Of a stretch of 64,000 nucleotides of DNA, positions 51,732-64,000 are shown piece after piece (the first letter of the stretch is position 1; each line of letters begins with the position of its first letter). The notes beneath the pieces were generated by a model. That model was not told the DNA's origin, did no database searches, and worked only from the letters and a program-made list of their open reading frames with translations. Origin of the DNA: an uncultured Microbacterium sp. (lineage in GTDB: Bacteria > Actinomycetota > Actinomycetes > Actinomycetales > Microbacteriaceae); the NCBI RefSeq assembly GCF_900078385.1, contig NZ_FLQR01000001.1, positions 558,001-622,000 on the forward strand, read 5' to 3'. The position numbers and the translations under genes are program-made.

Positions 51732-53819
51732 TCACTCGGCCCGGAAGAGCCGCATCGCCGTGCTCGGCATCAGCACCCGGTCGCCGGGCTCGAGCGCGTC
51801 GCCGTCGTCCGAAGGGCGCTCGTCGAGGCTCGACCACAGCGGCACGAACCGGCTCACCCCGGGGATACGGGGGAGGGTGACCGTCATGGGGCATTCGTCG
51901 CCGTGCACGATGAGGAGGACGCGGTTGGGATCCTCGAGCTCAGGGGTGGATCGCGCGTCGTACTGCAGTGTGCGGTGCGCGGGATTGGTCCACCGCTCGA
52001 TCGACATCGTCTCGCCGTGCTCGTCGTACCAGTCGATCACGGATGCGCTCGGCACGTCGCGCTCCTCGTGCGCGAACCGCGTGGGCCGCAGCGCCGGGTT
52101 GTCGCGGCGCACCTGCAGCAGGCGCTGGACGTGGGCGAACAGGTCCTTCTGCCACGGCGCGTGCTCCCAGGGGAGCCAGGTCAGGGCCGAGTCGTGGCAG
52201 TACGCGTTGTTGTTTCCGCGCTGCGTGCGGCCGAACTCGTCGCCGGCGGTGATCATCGGGACCCCCGCCGAGAGCAGGAGCGTGCCGAGGAGGTTCCGCA
52301 TGGCCTTCCGCCGCGTCGCGAGGATGTCCGGATCGTCGGTCGGGCCCTCCGCGCCGTGGTTGAACGAGCGGTTCGTGTCGGCGCCGTCGCGGTTGTGCTC
52401 GCCGTTGCCCATGTTGTGCTTGACGTCGTAGGAGACGAGGTCGCGCAGCGTGAAGCCGTCGTGCGCCGTCACGAAGTTCACGCTCGCGAGCGGACCCCGT
52501 TCCGCGCTGAACGTGTTCGCCGACCCCGCGAGCCGCGTCGCGAAGCCTCCGATGCCCACCGGAGCCGTCGACGCGCGGCGGGCGTAGTCGACGTCGCTCA
52601 GCCAGAAGTTCCGCACGCGGTCGCGGTACCGGTCGTTCCACTCCGACCATCCGGCGCCGAAGTTCCCGGTGTGCCAGCCGCCCATCCCGACATCCCAGGG
52701 CTCGGCGATCATCTTGACCCCCGCGAGCGCGGGATTCTCGGCGATGGCCCGCAGCAGCGGGTGCTCGGGCGTGAAGACGTGGTCGGCGTCCCGCCCCAGG
52801 GTCGTGGCGAGATCGAAGCGGAAGCCGTCGACCTGCAGGTCGTTCGCCCAGTAGCGCAGCGAGTCCATCACGAGGCGGGAGGCGGCATCCGTCGCGGTGT
52901 TGAGCGAGTTGCCGCAGCCGGTCACGTCGATGTAGGCGCCGTCGTCGTGCTGGCGGTAGTAGGCGCGGTTGTCGATGCCCCGCAGGCTCGTGCGCGGGCC
53001 GCCCATCTCGAGCTCCGAGGTGTGGTTGTACACCACGTCGAGGATGACCTCGAGACCGGCTTCGTGCAGGAGCTTGACCATCCCCTTGAACTCGCGCAGC
53101 ACGGCGTCCGGTCCGCCCGCGCGGCTCTCCGCGGTCGCGTAGCCCATGTGCGGCGTGAAGAAGTTGAGCGTGTTGTAGCCCCAGTAGTTCAGCAGCCCGA
53201 GGTTGAGCAGCCGCGGCTCGGTGCTGAACGCGTGCACGGGCAGCAGCTCGACGGCCGTCACACCGAGGGAGAGCAGATGCTCGATCATCGCGGGGTGCGC
53301 GAGACCCGCGTACGTGCCGTGCAGTGCGGGCGGGACCCCGGGATGCCGCTTGCTCACACCCTTCACGTGGGCCTCGTAGATGACCGTCCGATCCATCGAC
53401 ACGGCGGGCTTGCGGGAGGAACCCCAGTCGAACGAGGTGTCGACGACGACGGCGCGCCAGTCGTCGAGGCCGCCCCACGCGAGTCCCTTCGCGTACGGCT
53501 CCAGGAGGAGCGACGCAGGGTTGAACGTGCTGCCGGCGCCGACCGGACCGCCGACGCGGATCGCGTAGCGGGTGCCGGGCCGGAGCGCCGGGGTCGTGAC
53601 CTCCCACACCCCGCCGCCCACCGCCGTGAGCGGCAGTGTGTCGGTGATCCAGTCGAGGTCCACGGCGTCGAACAGGACGAGTTCGACGGCGTCGGCGTGC
53701 CCGGACCACACGCGCAACGTGCCGACACCGTCGCGCACCGTGACGCCGAGATCGTCGAAGCGTGGGGAGAGGAAGTCGGGGGCGCCGAGGACGGGGGCGC
53801 TCGGCTGCGGGCTGGCCAT
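51732..53819 (-). CDS. glgX: glycogen debranching enzyme
   Basis: GH13 isoamylase-type enzyme that cuts alpha-1,6 branches. An N-terminal CBM48-like domain (about 20-130) precedes the barrel, with VILDVVYNHTSE, DGFRFDLATTLGR (nucleophile Asp), MIAEPWDVG (Glu) and VTAHDGFTL (Asp). Length is 695 aa. ATG 53819 is 7 nt after TACTGT. It heads the minus-strand glgX-glgE-glgB group and is divergent from the desulfurase gene. Confidence 0.95.
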   Translation of the reverse strand: MASPQPSAPVLGAPDFLSPRFDDLGVTVRDGVGTLRVWSGHADAVELVLFDAVDLDWITDTLPLTAVGGGVWEVTTPALRPGTRYAIRVGGPVGAGSTFNPASLLLEPYAKGLAWGGLDDWRAVVVDTSFDWGSSRKPAVSMDRTVIYEAHVKGVSKRHPGVPPALHGTYAGLAHPAMIEHLLSLGVTAVELLPVHAFSTEPRLLNLGLLNYWGYNTLNFFTPHMGYATAESRAGGPDAVLREFKGMVKLLHEAGLEVILDVVYNHTSELEMGGPRTSLRGIDNRAYYRQHDDGAYIDVTGCGNSLNTATDAASRLVMDSLRYWANDLQVDGFRFDLATTLGRDADHVFTPEHPLLRAIAENPALAGVKMIAEPWDVGMGGWHTGNFGAGWSEWNDRYRDRVRNFWLSDVDYARRASTAPVGIGGFATRLAGSANTFSAERGPLASVNFVTAHDGFTLRDLVSYDVKHNMGNGEHNRDGADTNRSFNHGAEGPTDDPDILATRRKAMRNLLGTLLLSAGVPMITAGDEFGRTQRGNNNAYCHDSALTWLPWEHAPWQKDLFAHVQRLLQVRRDNPALRPTRFAHEERDVPSASVIDWYDEHGETMSIERWTNPAHRTLQYDARSTPELEDPNRVLLIVHGDECPMTVTLPRIPGVSRFVPLWSSLDERPSDDGDALEPGDRVLMPSTAMRLFRAE

Positions 53820-53825
53820 GCGCTC

Positions 53826-53832
53826 TACAGTA
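53826..53832. promoter_or_regulatory. symmetric -10 region TACAGTA shared by glgX and the desulfurase gene
   Basis: The heptamer reads TACAGT on the plus strand (53826-53831) and TACTGT on the minus strand (53832-53827). The minus box is 7 nt before the glgX ATG. The plus box would give the desulfurase a leader of about 35 nt with a Shine-Dalgarno. Confidence 0.5.
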
Positions 53833-53871
53833 GTTAGGCGGCAGGCCGTTCGTGACGCCGAGGGGAGAGCG

Positions 53872-55056
53872 ATGACCGTCTACCTCGATCATGCGGCCAC
53901 GACACCGCTGCGGCCCGAGGCGCGCGCAGCGTGGCTGGCGGCCGCCGAGATCACCGGCAACGCGTCGTCGGTGCACGGCTCCGGCCAGGAGGCGCGACGT
54001 GTGCTGGAGGACTCCCGCGAACGGATCGCCGCGGCGCTCGACTGCGATCCCGTCGAGGTCGTCCTCACCTCCGGCGGCACGGAGGCGGTGAACCTCGCAC
54101 TCAAGGGCCTGTGGTGGTCCCGCGCCGCGGGGACGGACGCGGTCGTGCTCCCGGACGGCGAGCACCATGCCACGTGGGACGCCGTGCGCTGGCTGGAGGG
54201 CGCCCAGTCCGCCGTCGTGCGCGCCGTGCCGCTCGATGCGCGCGGCGCCATCGCGCCGGCGACGTTCACGGCCGCGCTGCCCGGTGCCGCGCTCGCGACG
54301 GCGCTCGTCGCCAACAACGAAGTGGGCACGGTCAACGACGCCGCCGCGCTGTCGGCCGCGGCGGCCGGGGCCGGGGTGCCGCTGCACCTGGATGCCGTGG
54401 GAGCGGCGGGGCACGTCGAGGTGGCGTTCGGCCGCTGGCGGGGATCCGGCGCCGCGGCGAGCGGCCTCGTCGCGCTGAGCGTCTCCGGCCACAAGGTCGG
54501 CGCCCCCGTCGGCACCGGCGCTCTCGTCGTCTCCCGCCACGCGCGCCTCACCGCTCTCGTCCACGGCGGCGGGCAGCAGCGCGGCCTCCGCTCCGGGACG
54601 CAGGACGTCGCCGGTGCGGCGGCGTTCGCCGCCGCACTGGAGGCCTCCGTCGGCGAACGCGCGGCCGAGGCGGAGCGGCTGACGCTCCTGCGCACCCGCC
54701 TGATCGACGGTGTCCGCCGGGCCATCCCGGACGCCGAGCTGCTCGGCGACCCCGACCGGCGGCTTCCCGGCAACGTCCACGTCCATCTCCCCGGCGCGGC
54801 GGGGGAGACGCTCCTGTTCCTCCTCGACCAGCAGGGCATCTCCGCCTCGACCGGGTCGGCCTGCCAGGCGGGGGTCACCGAGCCCTCGCACGTCGTCCTG
54901 GCGCTCGGCCGCGACGAGCGGGCCGCGCGCTCGGTCCTCCGCCTCACGCTCGGCCGCACCTCGACGGCGGCGGAGGTCGACCTGCTCCTCGCGGCGCTGC
55001 CCGATGCGTATGCGCGGGCCGTCGCATCCGGCGCCCGCTCAGCCGACCGCTCGTAG
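53872..55056 (+). CDS. cysteine desulfurase (IscS/NifS-like)
   Basis: PLP enzyme releasing sulfur from cysteine. It starts [17 protein letters not shown]. The PLP lysine is Lys208 in SGHKVGAP, and the persulfide-carrying cysteine is Cys331 in TGSACQAG. Length 394 aa is normal. GGGGAG lies 5 nt before ATG 53872. Its position directly upstream of mnmA suggests that it supplies sulfur for tRNA 2-thiouridine. Its stop codon forms part of the mnmA -10. Confidence 0.94.
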   Translation: MTVYLDHAATTPLRPEARAAWLAAAEITGNASSVHGSGQEARRVLEDSRERIAAALDCDPVEVVLTSGGTEAVNLALKGLWWSRAAGTDAVVLPDGEHHATWDAVRWLEGAQSAVVRAVPLDARGAIAPATFTAALPGAALATALVANNEVGTVNDAAALSAAAAGAGVPLHLDAVGAAGHVEVAFGRWRGSGAAASGLVALSVSGHKVGAPVGTGALVVSRHARLTALVHGGGQQRGLRSGTQDVAGAAAFAAALEASVGERAAEAERLTLLRTRLIDGVRRAIPDAELLGDPDRRLPGNVHVHLPGAAGETLLFLLDQQGISASTGSACQAGVTEPSHVVLALGRDERAARSVLRLTLGRTSTAAEVDLLLAALPDAYARAVASGARSADRS

Positions 55057-55059
55057 ACT
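55054..55059 (+). promoter_or_regulatory. -10 box TAGACT for mnmA, built on the upstream stop codon
   Basis: TAGACT starts with the TAG stop of the desulfurase gene (55054-55056) and ends 7 nt before the mnmA ATG. There is no Shine-Dalgarno in the interval. Confidence 0.55.
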
Positions 55060-55066
55060 GGAACCC

Positions 55067-58788
<3,722 letters not shown>

Positions 58789-58811
<23 letters not shown>

Positions 58812-60489
58812 GCAGCGACTCCCGCACCTGGCGGCGCAGCACCTTGCCGATGAGCGAGACGGGCAGCTCGTCGACGACGAAGATACGGCGGGGGACCTTG
58901 TAGGGCGTCAGGATGCCGCGCGCGAAGGCGCGGATCGACTCGACGTCCACGTCGCCCGCGCCGTCCAGCACGACCGCGGCGACCACCTCCTCGCCGGACG
59001 CGGCGCTCGGAAGGCCCACGACGGCGGCATCCGCGACCCGCGGGTGCTGACGGAGCACCTGCTCCACCTCGGTCGGCGCCACGTTGAACCCGCCCGTGAT
59101 GACGAGCTCCTTGATGCGGTCGACGATCCGGACGAAGCCCTGCTCGTCGATCGTGACGATGTCGCCGGTGCGGAACCAGCCGTCGACGAAGACGGACTCG
59201 GTCTCCTCGGGCTTGCCGAAGTAGCCGCCGAACACCTGCGGGCCGCGCACGACGAGCTCGCCGGGCTGCCCCGGAGCCACATCGCGGGTCGGCTCGTCGG
59301 GATCGACGACCCGGCACTCGGTCCCGGGGAGCGGAAGGCCGACGGTGCCGGGGACGCGGTTGTCCGCCACCGGGTTCGCCATGAGCACCGGCGAGCACTC
59401 CGAGAGACCGTAGCCCTCCACGAGGAAGCCGCCGGTAGCCTCCTCGAACGGCACCACGACCTCGTGCGGAAGGGCCATCGCGCCGGAGATCGCCACGCCG
59501 GTGCCGGCGAGCGAGATGCCCTTCTCGCGCGCCACCGCCAGCAGGCGGGCGGCGATCGGCGGGACGAGCGGGAGGAAGGTCGCGGGGTGCTTCTTCGTCA
59601 CCTCGAGCACCATGTCGGCGTCGAAGCGCGGGAACAGCACGAGACGCGCCCCCATCGACATCGCGAAGGTCAGGCACAGGGTCAGCCCGTACGCGTGGAA
59701 CATCGGGAGGACGGCGTAGACGACGCATCCTTCGCCGCGATGGATCGACGGCACCCATGCCTGCGCCTGTCGCGCATTGGCGAGCAGGTTCCGGTGGGTG
59801 AGGGCCGCGCCCTTGGGCGTCCCGGTCGTGCCGCTCGTGTACTGGATGATCGCGAGGTCGTCGGTCTGCGGCTGGGGGAACGATGCCGGCAGCGCCGGCG
59901 CCCGCAGGAGCGTCTCCCACCCGGTGGCGCCGCTGACGCGCTCGGTGAGAGCGGCCCGCGATTCGCGCGCCTTGGCGATCGGCAGCGTGAGCGCGACGCG
60001 GAGCGGGAAGGGCATGGCACGCGTGAGATCGACCGTGATGAGGTTCGTGACCGCGAGGTCGGCGGGGAACTCCTGCACCGTCCGCACGACCTTGCTCCAC
60101 ACGATCGCCGTCTTCGCCCCGTGATCCTCGAACTGCTTCCGCAGCTCGCGCGGCGTGTAGAGCGGGTTGTGCTCGACGACGACCGCCCCGAGGCGGAGGA
60201 TGGCGTAGAACGCCACGATGTGCTGCGGGCAGTTCGGCAGCACGATGGCGACGCGGTCGCCGGGTCCGACGCCCAGCGCCTTCAGACCCGCGGCCGCCCG
60301 GTCCACCGCATCCTGCAGCTTCCGGTAGGAGGTGGTCCGACCGAAGAACTGCAGCGCGGGAGAGTCGGGGTACTCGCGCGCCGACTGGGCGAGGATGTCG
60401 AGCAGGTTACCCTCGACCGGCTCGAGGTCCTCCGGCACCCCCTCCGCATAGCTGGCGATCCAGGGGCGAGGCGGGTCGTACGTCGTCAC
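58789..60489 (-). CDS. long-chain fatty-acid--CoA ligase (AMP-dependent)
   Basis: ANL-superfamily ligase that activates fatty acids through acyl-AMP. The P-loop YTSGTTGTPKG is at about 217-227. Other motifs are GYGLSECSPV, GWFRTGDI with the preceding VFVDG, RIKELVITGGFNV, and the C-terminal catalytic lysine in SLIGKVLRR. Length is 566 aa. I chose GTG 60489 because TAGGGT (minus strand, 60502-60497) ends 7 nt before it; ATG 60495 and GTG 60498 are in-frame alternatives but sit on or beside the -10. Confidence 0.9.
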
Positions 60490-60496
60490 GGGCATC

Positions 60497-60502
60497 ACCC
60501 TA
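60497..60502 (-). promoter_or_regulatory. -10 box TAGGGT for the acyl-CoA ligase gene
   Basis: TAGGGT on the minus strand is 7 nt from GTG 60489. The spacing matches the other leaderless-type starts and argues against the two upstream start codons. Confidence 0.5.
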
Positions 60503-60533
60503 CGCCGCGACGGGAGGGCGCAGACAGCGCAAC

Positions 60534-60539
60534 TACACT
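60534..60539 (+). promoter_or_regulatory. -10 box TACACT for gatCAB
   Basis: TACACT ends 6 nt before the gatC GTG at 60546, with no Shine-Dalgarno. Confidence 0.55.
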
Positions 60540-60545
60540 TGACGG

Positions 60546-60845
60546 GTGTCTGAAATCACCCCCGATCTCGTGCGCCACCTCGGCGTCCTCGCCCGGATCC
60601 AGCTGAGCGACGAGGAGGTGGAGCGACTCACCGGTCAGCTCGACGTCATCGTCGACAACATCGCGAAGGTGTCGGAGGTCGCGACCCCCGAGGTGCCGGC
60701 GACCAGCCACCCCATCCGGCTGCACAACGTGTTCCGACCGGACGTGGCCGGCGACATGCTCACGGTCGAGCAGGTGCTGCAGAACGCACCGGATGCCGCC
60801 GACGGACGCTTCCGCGTCACCGCGATCCTGGGAGAAGAACAGTGA
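60546..60845 (+). CDS. gatC: Asp-tRNA(Asn)/Glu-tRNA(Gln) amidotransferase subunit C
   Basis: Small subunit that wraps and stabilises GatA-GatB. 99 aa with the typical [20 protein letters not shown] start and a C-terminal [17 protein letters not shown] 60546 is leaderless-like. The stop overlaps the gatA start (GTGA). Confidence 0.96.
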   Translation: MSEITPDLVRHLGVLARIQLSDEEVERLTGQLDVIVDNIAKVSEVATPEVPATSHPIRLHNVFRPDVAGDMLTVEQVLQNAPDAADGRFRVTAILGEEQ

Positions 60846-62353
60846 GCGACCTCACCCGCCTGACCGCCGCCGACCTCGCGGACAAGCTCGCCGCGGGCGA
60901 GGTGTCCAGCGTCGAGGCGACGCAGGCGCACCTCGACCGGATCGCCGCCGTGGACGGCGACGTGCACGCCTTCCTGCACGTCAGCGACCACGCGCTGGAC
61001 GTCGCCGCCGACATCGACCGGCGCCGGTCCGCGGGGGAGCAGCTGGGCGGCCTCGCCGGCGTCCCGCTCGCGATCAAGGACGTCCTCGTGACGACCGACA
61101 TGCCGTCCACGAGCGGGTCGAGGATCCTCGAGGGCTACATGTCGCCCTACGACGCGACCGTCGTGGCCCGCGCCCGCGCCGCCGGTCTCGTGCCCCTCGG
61201 CAAGACCAACATGGATGAGTTCGCGATGGGCTCCTCGACCGAGCACTCCGCGTACGGCCCCACCCACAACCCGTGGGACCTCGACCGGATCCCGGGCGGC
61301 TCGGGCGGCGGCTCCGCCGCGGCGGTCGCGGCCTTCGAAGCGCCGATCGCCCTCGGCTCGGACACCGGCGGCTCCATCCGCCAGCCCGCGCACGTGACCG
61401 GCACCGTCGGCATGAAGCCCACGTACGGCGGCGTGAGCCGGTTCGGGGCCATCGCCCTCGCCTCCAGCCTCGACCAGGTCGGCCCCGTCTCCCGGACGGT
61501 GCTCGACTCCGCCCTGCTGCACGACGTCATCGGCGGCCACGACCCGCACGACTCCACGTCCCTCACGGACGCCTGGCCGTCCTTCGCCGCCGCGGCCCGC
61601 GAGGGCGCCTCGGGCGAGGTGCTCAAGGGGCTGCGGGTCGGCGTCATCGCCGAGCTGCCGGACAGCGGCTTCCAGCCCGGCGTCTCGGCGTCCTTCCGCG
61701 CGGCGCTGGCCGCGATGGAGGCCGCCGGCGCCGAGATCGTCGAGGTCAGCGCGCCGCACTTCGAGTACGGCGTCGCCGCGTACTACCTGATCCTCCCCGC
61801 CGAGGCGTCCAGCAACCTGGCGAAGTTCGACTCGGTGCGCTTCGGCATGCGCGTGAACGTCCCGGGCGGCACCGTCGAGGACGTCATGGCCGCGACCCGC
61901 GACGCCGGATTCGGCGACGAGGTGAAGCGCCGCGTCATCCTCGGCACCTACGCCCTCTCGGCGGGCTACTACGACGCCTACTACGGGAGCGCGCAGAAGG
62001 TCCGCACGCTCATCCAGCGCGACTTCGACGAGGCGTTCGCGCAGGTCGACGTCATCGCCACGCCGTCCGCGCCGACCACGGCGTTCAAGATCGGCGAGAA
62101 GGTCGACGACCCGATCCAGATGTACCTGAACGACGTGACGACGATCCCGGTGAACCTCGCGGGCGTCCCCGGCATCTCGATCCCCTCCGGCCTCGCCGAG
62201 GAGGACGGCCTGCCCGTCGGCATCCAGTTCATCGCCCCCGCGCGGGAGGACGCGCGCCTGTATCGGGTCGGCGCCGCTGTGGAGACCCTGCTCGTCGATC
62301 GCTGGGGCGGCCCGCTCCTGGATCGCGCACCCGTTCTCGGAGGAACCCGCTGA
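60842..62353 (+). CDS. gatA: Asp-tRNA(Asn)/Glu-tRNA(Gln) amidotransferase subunit A
   Basis: Amidase that frees ammonia from glutamine for tRNA transamidation. The Ser-cisSer-Lys triad is Lys79 (AIKD), Ser154 (GGSGGGS) and Ser178 (DTGGSIR), at the canonical positions. Length 503 aa is normal. The GTG start overlaps gatC, and the stop shares a base with the gatB ATG. Confidence 0.97.
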   Translation: MSDLTRLTAADLADKLAAGEVSSVEATQAHLDRIAAVDGDVHAFLHVSDHALDVAADIDRRRSAGEQLGGLAGVPLAIKDVLVTTDMPSTSGSRILEGYMSPYDATVVARARAAGLVPLGKTNMDEFAMGSSTEHSAYGPTHNPWDLDRIPGGSGGGSAAAVAAFEAPIALGSDTGGSIRQPAHVTGTVGMKPTYGGVSRFGAIALASSLDQVGPVSRTVLDSALLHDVIGGHDPHDSTSLTDAWPSFAAAAREGASGEVLKGLRVGVIAELPDSGFQPGVSASFRAALAAMEAAGAEIVEVSAPHFEYGVAAYYLILPAEASSNLAKFDSVRFGMRVNVPGGTVEDVMAATRDAGFGDEVKRRVILGTYALSAGYYDAYYGSAQKVRTLIQRDFDEAFAQVDVIATPSAPTTAFKIGEKVDDPIQMYLNDVTTIPVNLAGVPGISIPSGLAEEDGLPVGIQFIAPAREDARLYRVGAAVETLLVDRWGGPLLDRAPVLGGTR

Positions 62354-63867
62354 TGGCCAAGGACAAGCTGCTCGAGTTCGACAAGGCCCTCGAGCTGTAC
62401 GAGCCCGTGCTCGGCTTCGAGGTGCACGTCGAGCTGAACACCGCGACCAAGATGTTCTCCTCGGCCGGCAACCCGGCCAACTCGGCGAACCACGAGGCCG
62501 GTCCCAACACCCTCGTCGCGCCCGTCGACATGGGGCTTCCGGGCTCGCTGCCCGTCGTCAACGAGACCGCCGTGCGCTACTCGATCAGTCTGGGCCTCGC
62601 CCTCGGCTGCTCGATCGCGCCGTCGAGCCGGTTCGCGCGGAAGAACTACTTCTACCCCGACCTCGGGAAGAACTACCAGATCTCGCAGTACGACGAGCCC
62701 ATCGCCTTCGAGGGCTCCGTCGAGATCGAGCTCGGCGACGGCACGCTCGTGACGGTTCCGATCGAGCGCGCGCACATGGAGGAGGACGCGGGCAAGCTGA
62801 CGCACGTCGGCGGGTCGACCGGCCGCATCCAGGGCGCCGAGTACTCGCTCGTCGACTACAACCGCGCCGGCGTCCCGCTCGTCGAGATCGTCACGAAGCC
62901 GATCTTCGGCGCCGAGCACCGTGCGCCGGAGATCGCCAAGGCGTACGTCGCCGCGATCCGAGACATCGTCATCTCGCTGGGCATCTCGGAGGCCCGCATG
63001 GAACGCGGCAACCTCCGCTGCGACGCCAACGTGTCCCTCCGTCCGAGGGGCCAGGAGAAGCTCGGCACCCGCACCGAGACGAAGAACGTCAACTCGATGC
63101 GCTCCGTCGAGCGCGCGGTCCGCTACGAGATCCAGCGCCAGGCGGCGATCCTCGCGGCGGGCGGCACGATCACGCAGGAGACGCGGCACTGGCACGAGGA
63201 CACCGGGACGACGTCGCCGGGGCGACCGAAGTCGGACGCCGACGACTACCGGTACTTCCCCGAGCCGGACCTGCTGCCCGTCGAGCCGTCGCTCGCGCTG
63301 ATCGAGGAGCTGCGCGCCGCGCTGCCGGAGCCCCCCGTCGTGCGTCACCGCCGCCTGAAGGGCGAGTGGGGCTTCACCGACCTCGAGTTCCAGGACGTCG
63401 TCAACGGCGGGCTCCTCGCCGAGGTCGAGCAGACAGTCGCGGCCGGCGCCGCACCCGCCGCCGCCCGCAAGTGGTGGACCGGTGAGATCAGCCGCGTCGC
63501 CAACGCGCAGGGCGTCGAGGCGAGCTCGCTCGTCGAACCGCAGGCGGTCGCGGCCGTGCAGAAGCTCGTGGATGCCGGCACCCTCACGGACAAGCTCGCC
63601 CGCCAGGTGCTCGAGGGGGTCATCGCCGGGGAGGGAACGCCCCAGGAGGTCGTCGATGCCCGCGGTCTCGCCGTGGTCTCCGACGACGGCGCCCTCATCG
63701 CCGCCATCGACGACGCCCTCGCCGCCCAGCCCGACGTGCTCGCGAAGATCCGCGACGGCAAGGTGCAGGCAGCGGGCGCGGTCATCGGCGCGGTCATGAA
63801 GGCGATGCGCGGCCAGGCGGACGCGGCACGTGTCCGCGAGCTCGTGCTGGAGCGCGCCGGCTCCTGA
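62353..63867 (+). CDS. gatB: Asp-tRNA(Asn)/Glu-tRNA(Gln) amidotransferase subunit B
   Basis: tRNA-binding kinase subunit that phosphorylates misacylated tRNA. Typical segments are [51 protein letters not shown] and [13 protein letters not shown], with the C-terminal YqeY-like tail. Length 504 aa is normal. ATG 62353 overlaps the gatA stop (TGATG). gatCAB implies that the organism makes Gln-tRNA and perhaps Asn-tRNA by transamidation. Confidence 0.97.
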   Translation: MAKDKLLEFDKALELYEPVLGFEVHVELNTATKMFSSAGNPANSANHEAGPNTLVAPVDMGLPGSLPVVNETAVRYSISLGLALGCSIAPSSRFARKNYFYPDLGKNYQISQYDEPIAFEGSVEIELGDGTLVTVPIERAHMEEDAGKLTHVGGSTGRIQGAEYSLVDYNRAGVPLVEIVTKPIFGAEHRAPEIAKAYVAAIRDIVISLGISEARMERGNLRCDANVSLRPRGQEKLGTRTETKNVNSMRSVERAVRYEIQRQAAILAAGGTITQETRHWHEDTGTTSPGRPKSDADDYRYFPEPDLLPVEPSLALIEELRAALPEPPVVRHRRLKGEWGFTDLEFQDVVNGGLLAEVEQTVAAGAAPAAARKWWTGEISRVANAQGVEASSLVEPQAVAAVQKLVDAGTLTDKLARQVLEGVIAGEGTPQEVVDARGLAVVSDDGALIAAIDDALAAQPDVLAKIRDGKVQAAGAVIGAVMKAMRGQADAARVRELVLERAGS

Positions 63868-63891
63868 CGCGGCGGTGTCCGGGGGACCCTG

Positions 63892-63897
63892 GACAAT
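63892..63897 (+). promoter_or_regulatory. possible -10 box GACAAT for the DNA polymerase IV gene
   Basis: GACAAT ends 6 nt before ATG 63904, in the 36-bp gap after gatB. Confidence 0.4.
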
Positions 63898-63903
63898 GGT
63901 CGT

Positions 63904-64000
63904 ATGGGACGCGGCGACGGGACAGGGCGCATCGCGTCTCCCGACGACGCCGATGACACCGGAACCCGCATCCTGCACGTCGACATGGACGCGTTCTACG
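63904..64000 (+). CDS. dinB: DNA polymerase IV (N-terminal fragment, cut by the window end)
   Basis: Only the first 32 codons are present. After a polar N-terminus, the sequence ILHVDMDAFY is the palm motif of Y-family polymerases, with the first metal-binding Asp. The polymerase IV name is the usual actinobacterial match. The rest lies outside the window. Confidence 0.75.
   Translation, partial: MGRGDGTGRIASPDDADDTGTRILHVDMDAFY

Noticed and set aside
49597..53837. Two long plus-strand frames opposite glgE and glgX
   Set aside because: Their translations are Arg/Val/Asp-rich without domains, while the minus strand encodes complete GH13 enzymes.

Overview
This is a very GC-rich chromosomal window from an actinobacterium, most likely Microbacterium or a close relative in the Microbacteriaceae. 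The basis is GC-rich third codon positions, frequent GTG/TTG starts, actinobacterial families (DUF3515, DUF2469, DUF2004-like, DivIVA-like repeats, GlgE), and conserved actinobacterial gene neighbourhoods (DUF177-rpmF-rnc-mutM-smc-ftsY; ffh-rpsP-KH-rimM-trmD; rplS-lepB-rnhB-DUF2469-yraN-yifB-dprA-xerC; rpsB-tsf-pyrH-frr-cdsA; gatCAB). Naming the genus is inference. The content is core chromosome. I see no rRNA, tRNA, CRISPR array, prophage or insertion sequence.

Layout. 1-4.9 kb: tail of leuD, then murA-plsC-gpsA-ddl (peptidoglycan precursors and phospholipid). 4.9-11 kb: DUF3515 lipoprotein divergent from thiL, a four-unit 19-bp repeat, rsmD and an acyltransferase on the minus strand, then recG, coaD, DUF177, rpmF. 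11-24.6 kb: rnc, mutM, a minus-strand operon (35-aa peptide, 84-aa protein, two tandem double-GNAT acetyltransferases), smc, ftsY, a DUF2004-like gene, minus-strand lipB-lipA, a TetR regulator, ffh. 24.6-35.9 kb: YbdK-type ligase (minus), rpsP-khpA-rimM-trmD, map (minus), a four-helix membrane protein, rplS, lepB-rnhB, DUF2469, yraN-yifB-dprA, xerC. 35.9-43.5 kb: M23-like protein (minus), rpsB-tsf, pyrH, frr-cdsA-DivIVA-like, a secreted transglycosylase-like protein, a Cys/His-motif protein and an alpha/beta hydrolase. 43.5-53.8 kb: AI-2E family protein, a three-segment membrane protein with a downstream CnoX-like thioredoxin-TPR protein, and minus-strand glgX-glgE-glgB. 53.9-64 kb: cysteine desulfurase, mnmA, ligA, a broken yciI-like gene, an acyl-CoA ligase (minus), gatC-gatA-gatB, and the first codons of a DNA polymerase IV.

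How it works together. The window brings together SRP targeting (ffh, ftsY, lepB), translation and ribosome maturation (rpmF, rpsP, rimM, trmD, rplS, rpsB, tsf, frr, gatCAB, rsmD, rnc), DNA repair and chromosome maintenance (recG, mutM, smc, xerC, dprA, ligA, rnhB, dinB), cell envelope (murA, ddl, plsC, cdsA, M23-like) and alpha-glucan metabolism (glgX, glgE, glgB).

The most striking signal is promoter architecture. At least 22 starts lie 6-9 nt downstream of a TAnnnT-like hexamer, mostly without a Shine-Dalgarno, which predicts widespread leaderless mRNAs. Two divergent pairs appear to share one symmetric -10 core, and two -10 boxes reuse the stop codon of the gene upstream. Other points are a 95-bp gpsA/ddl coding overlap, a 45-bp tandem repeat in the rpsB tail, an internal lipobox in a 593-aa protein, and a yciI pseudogene with one nonsense codon and one frameshift. 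No clearly new multi-gene system was found; the small-peptide/tandem-GNAT operon at 12.9-15.6 kb is the least explained locus.
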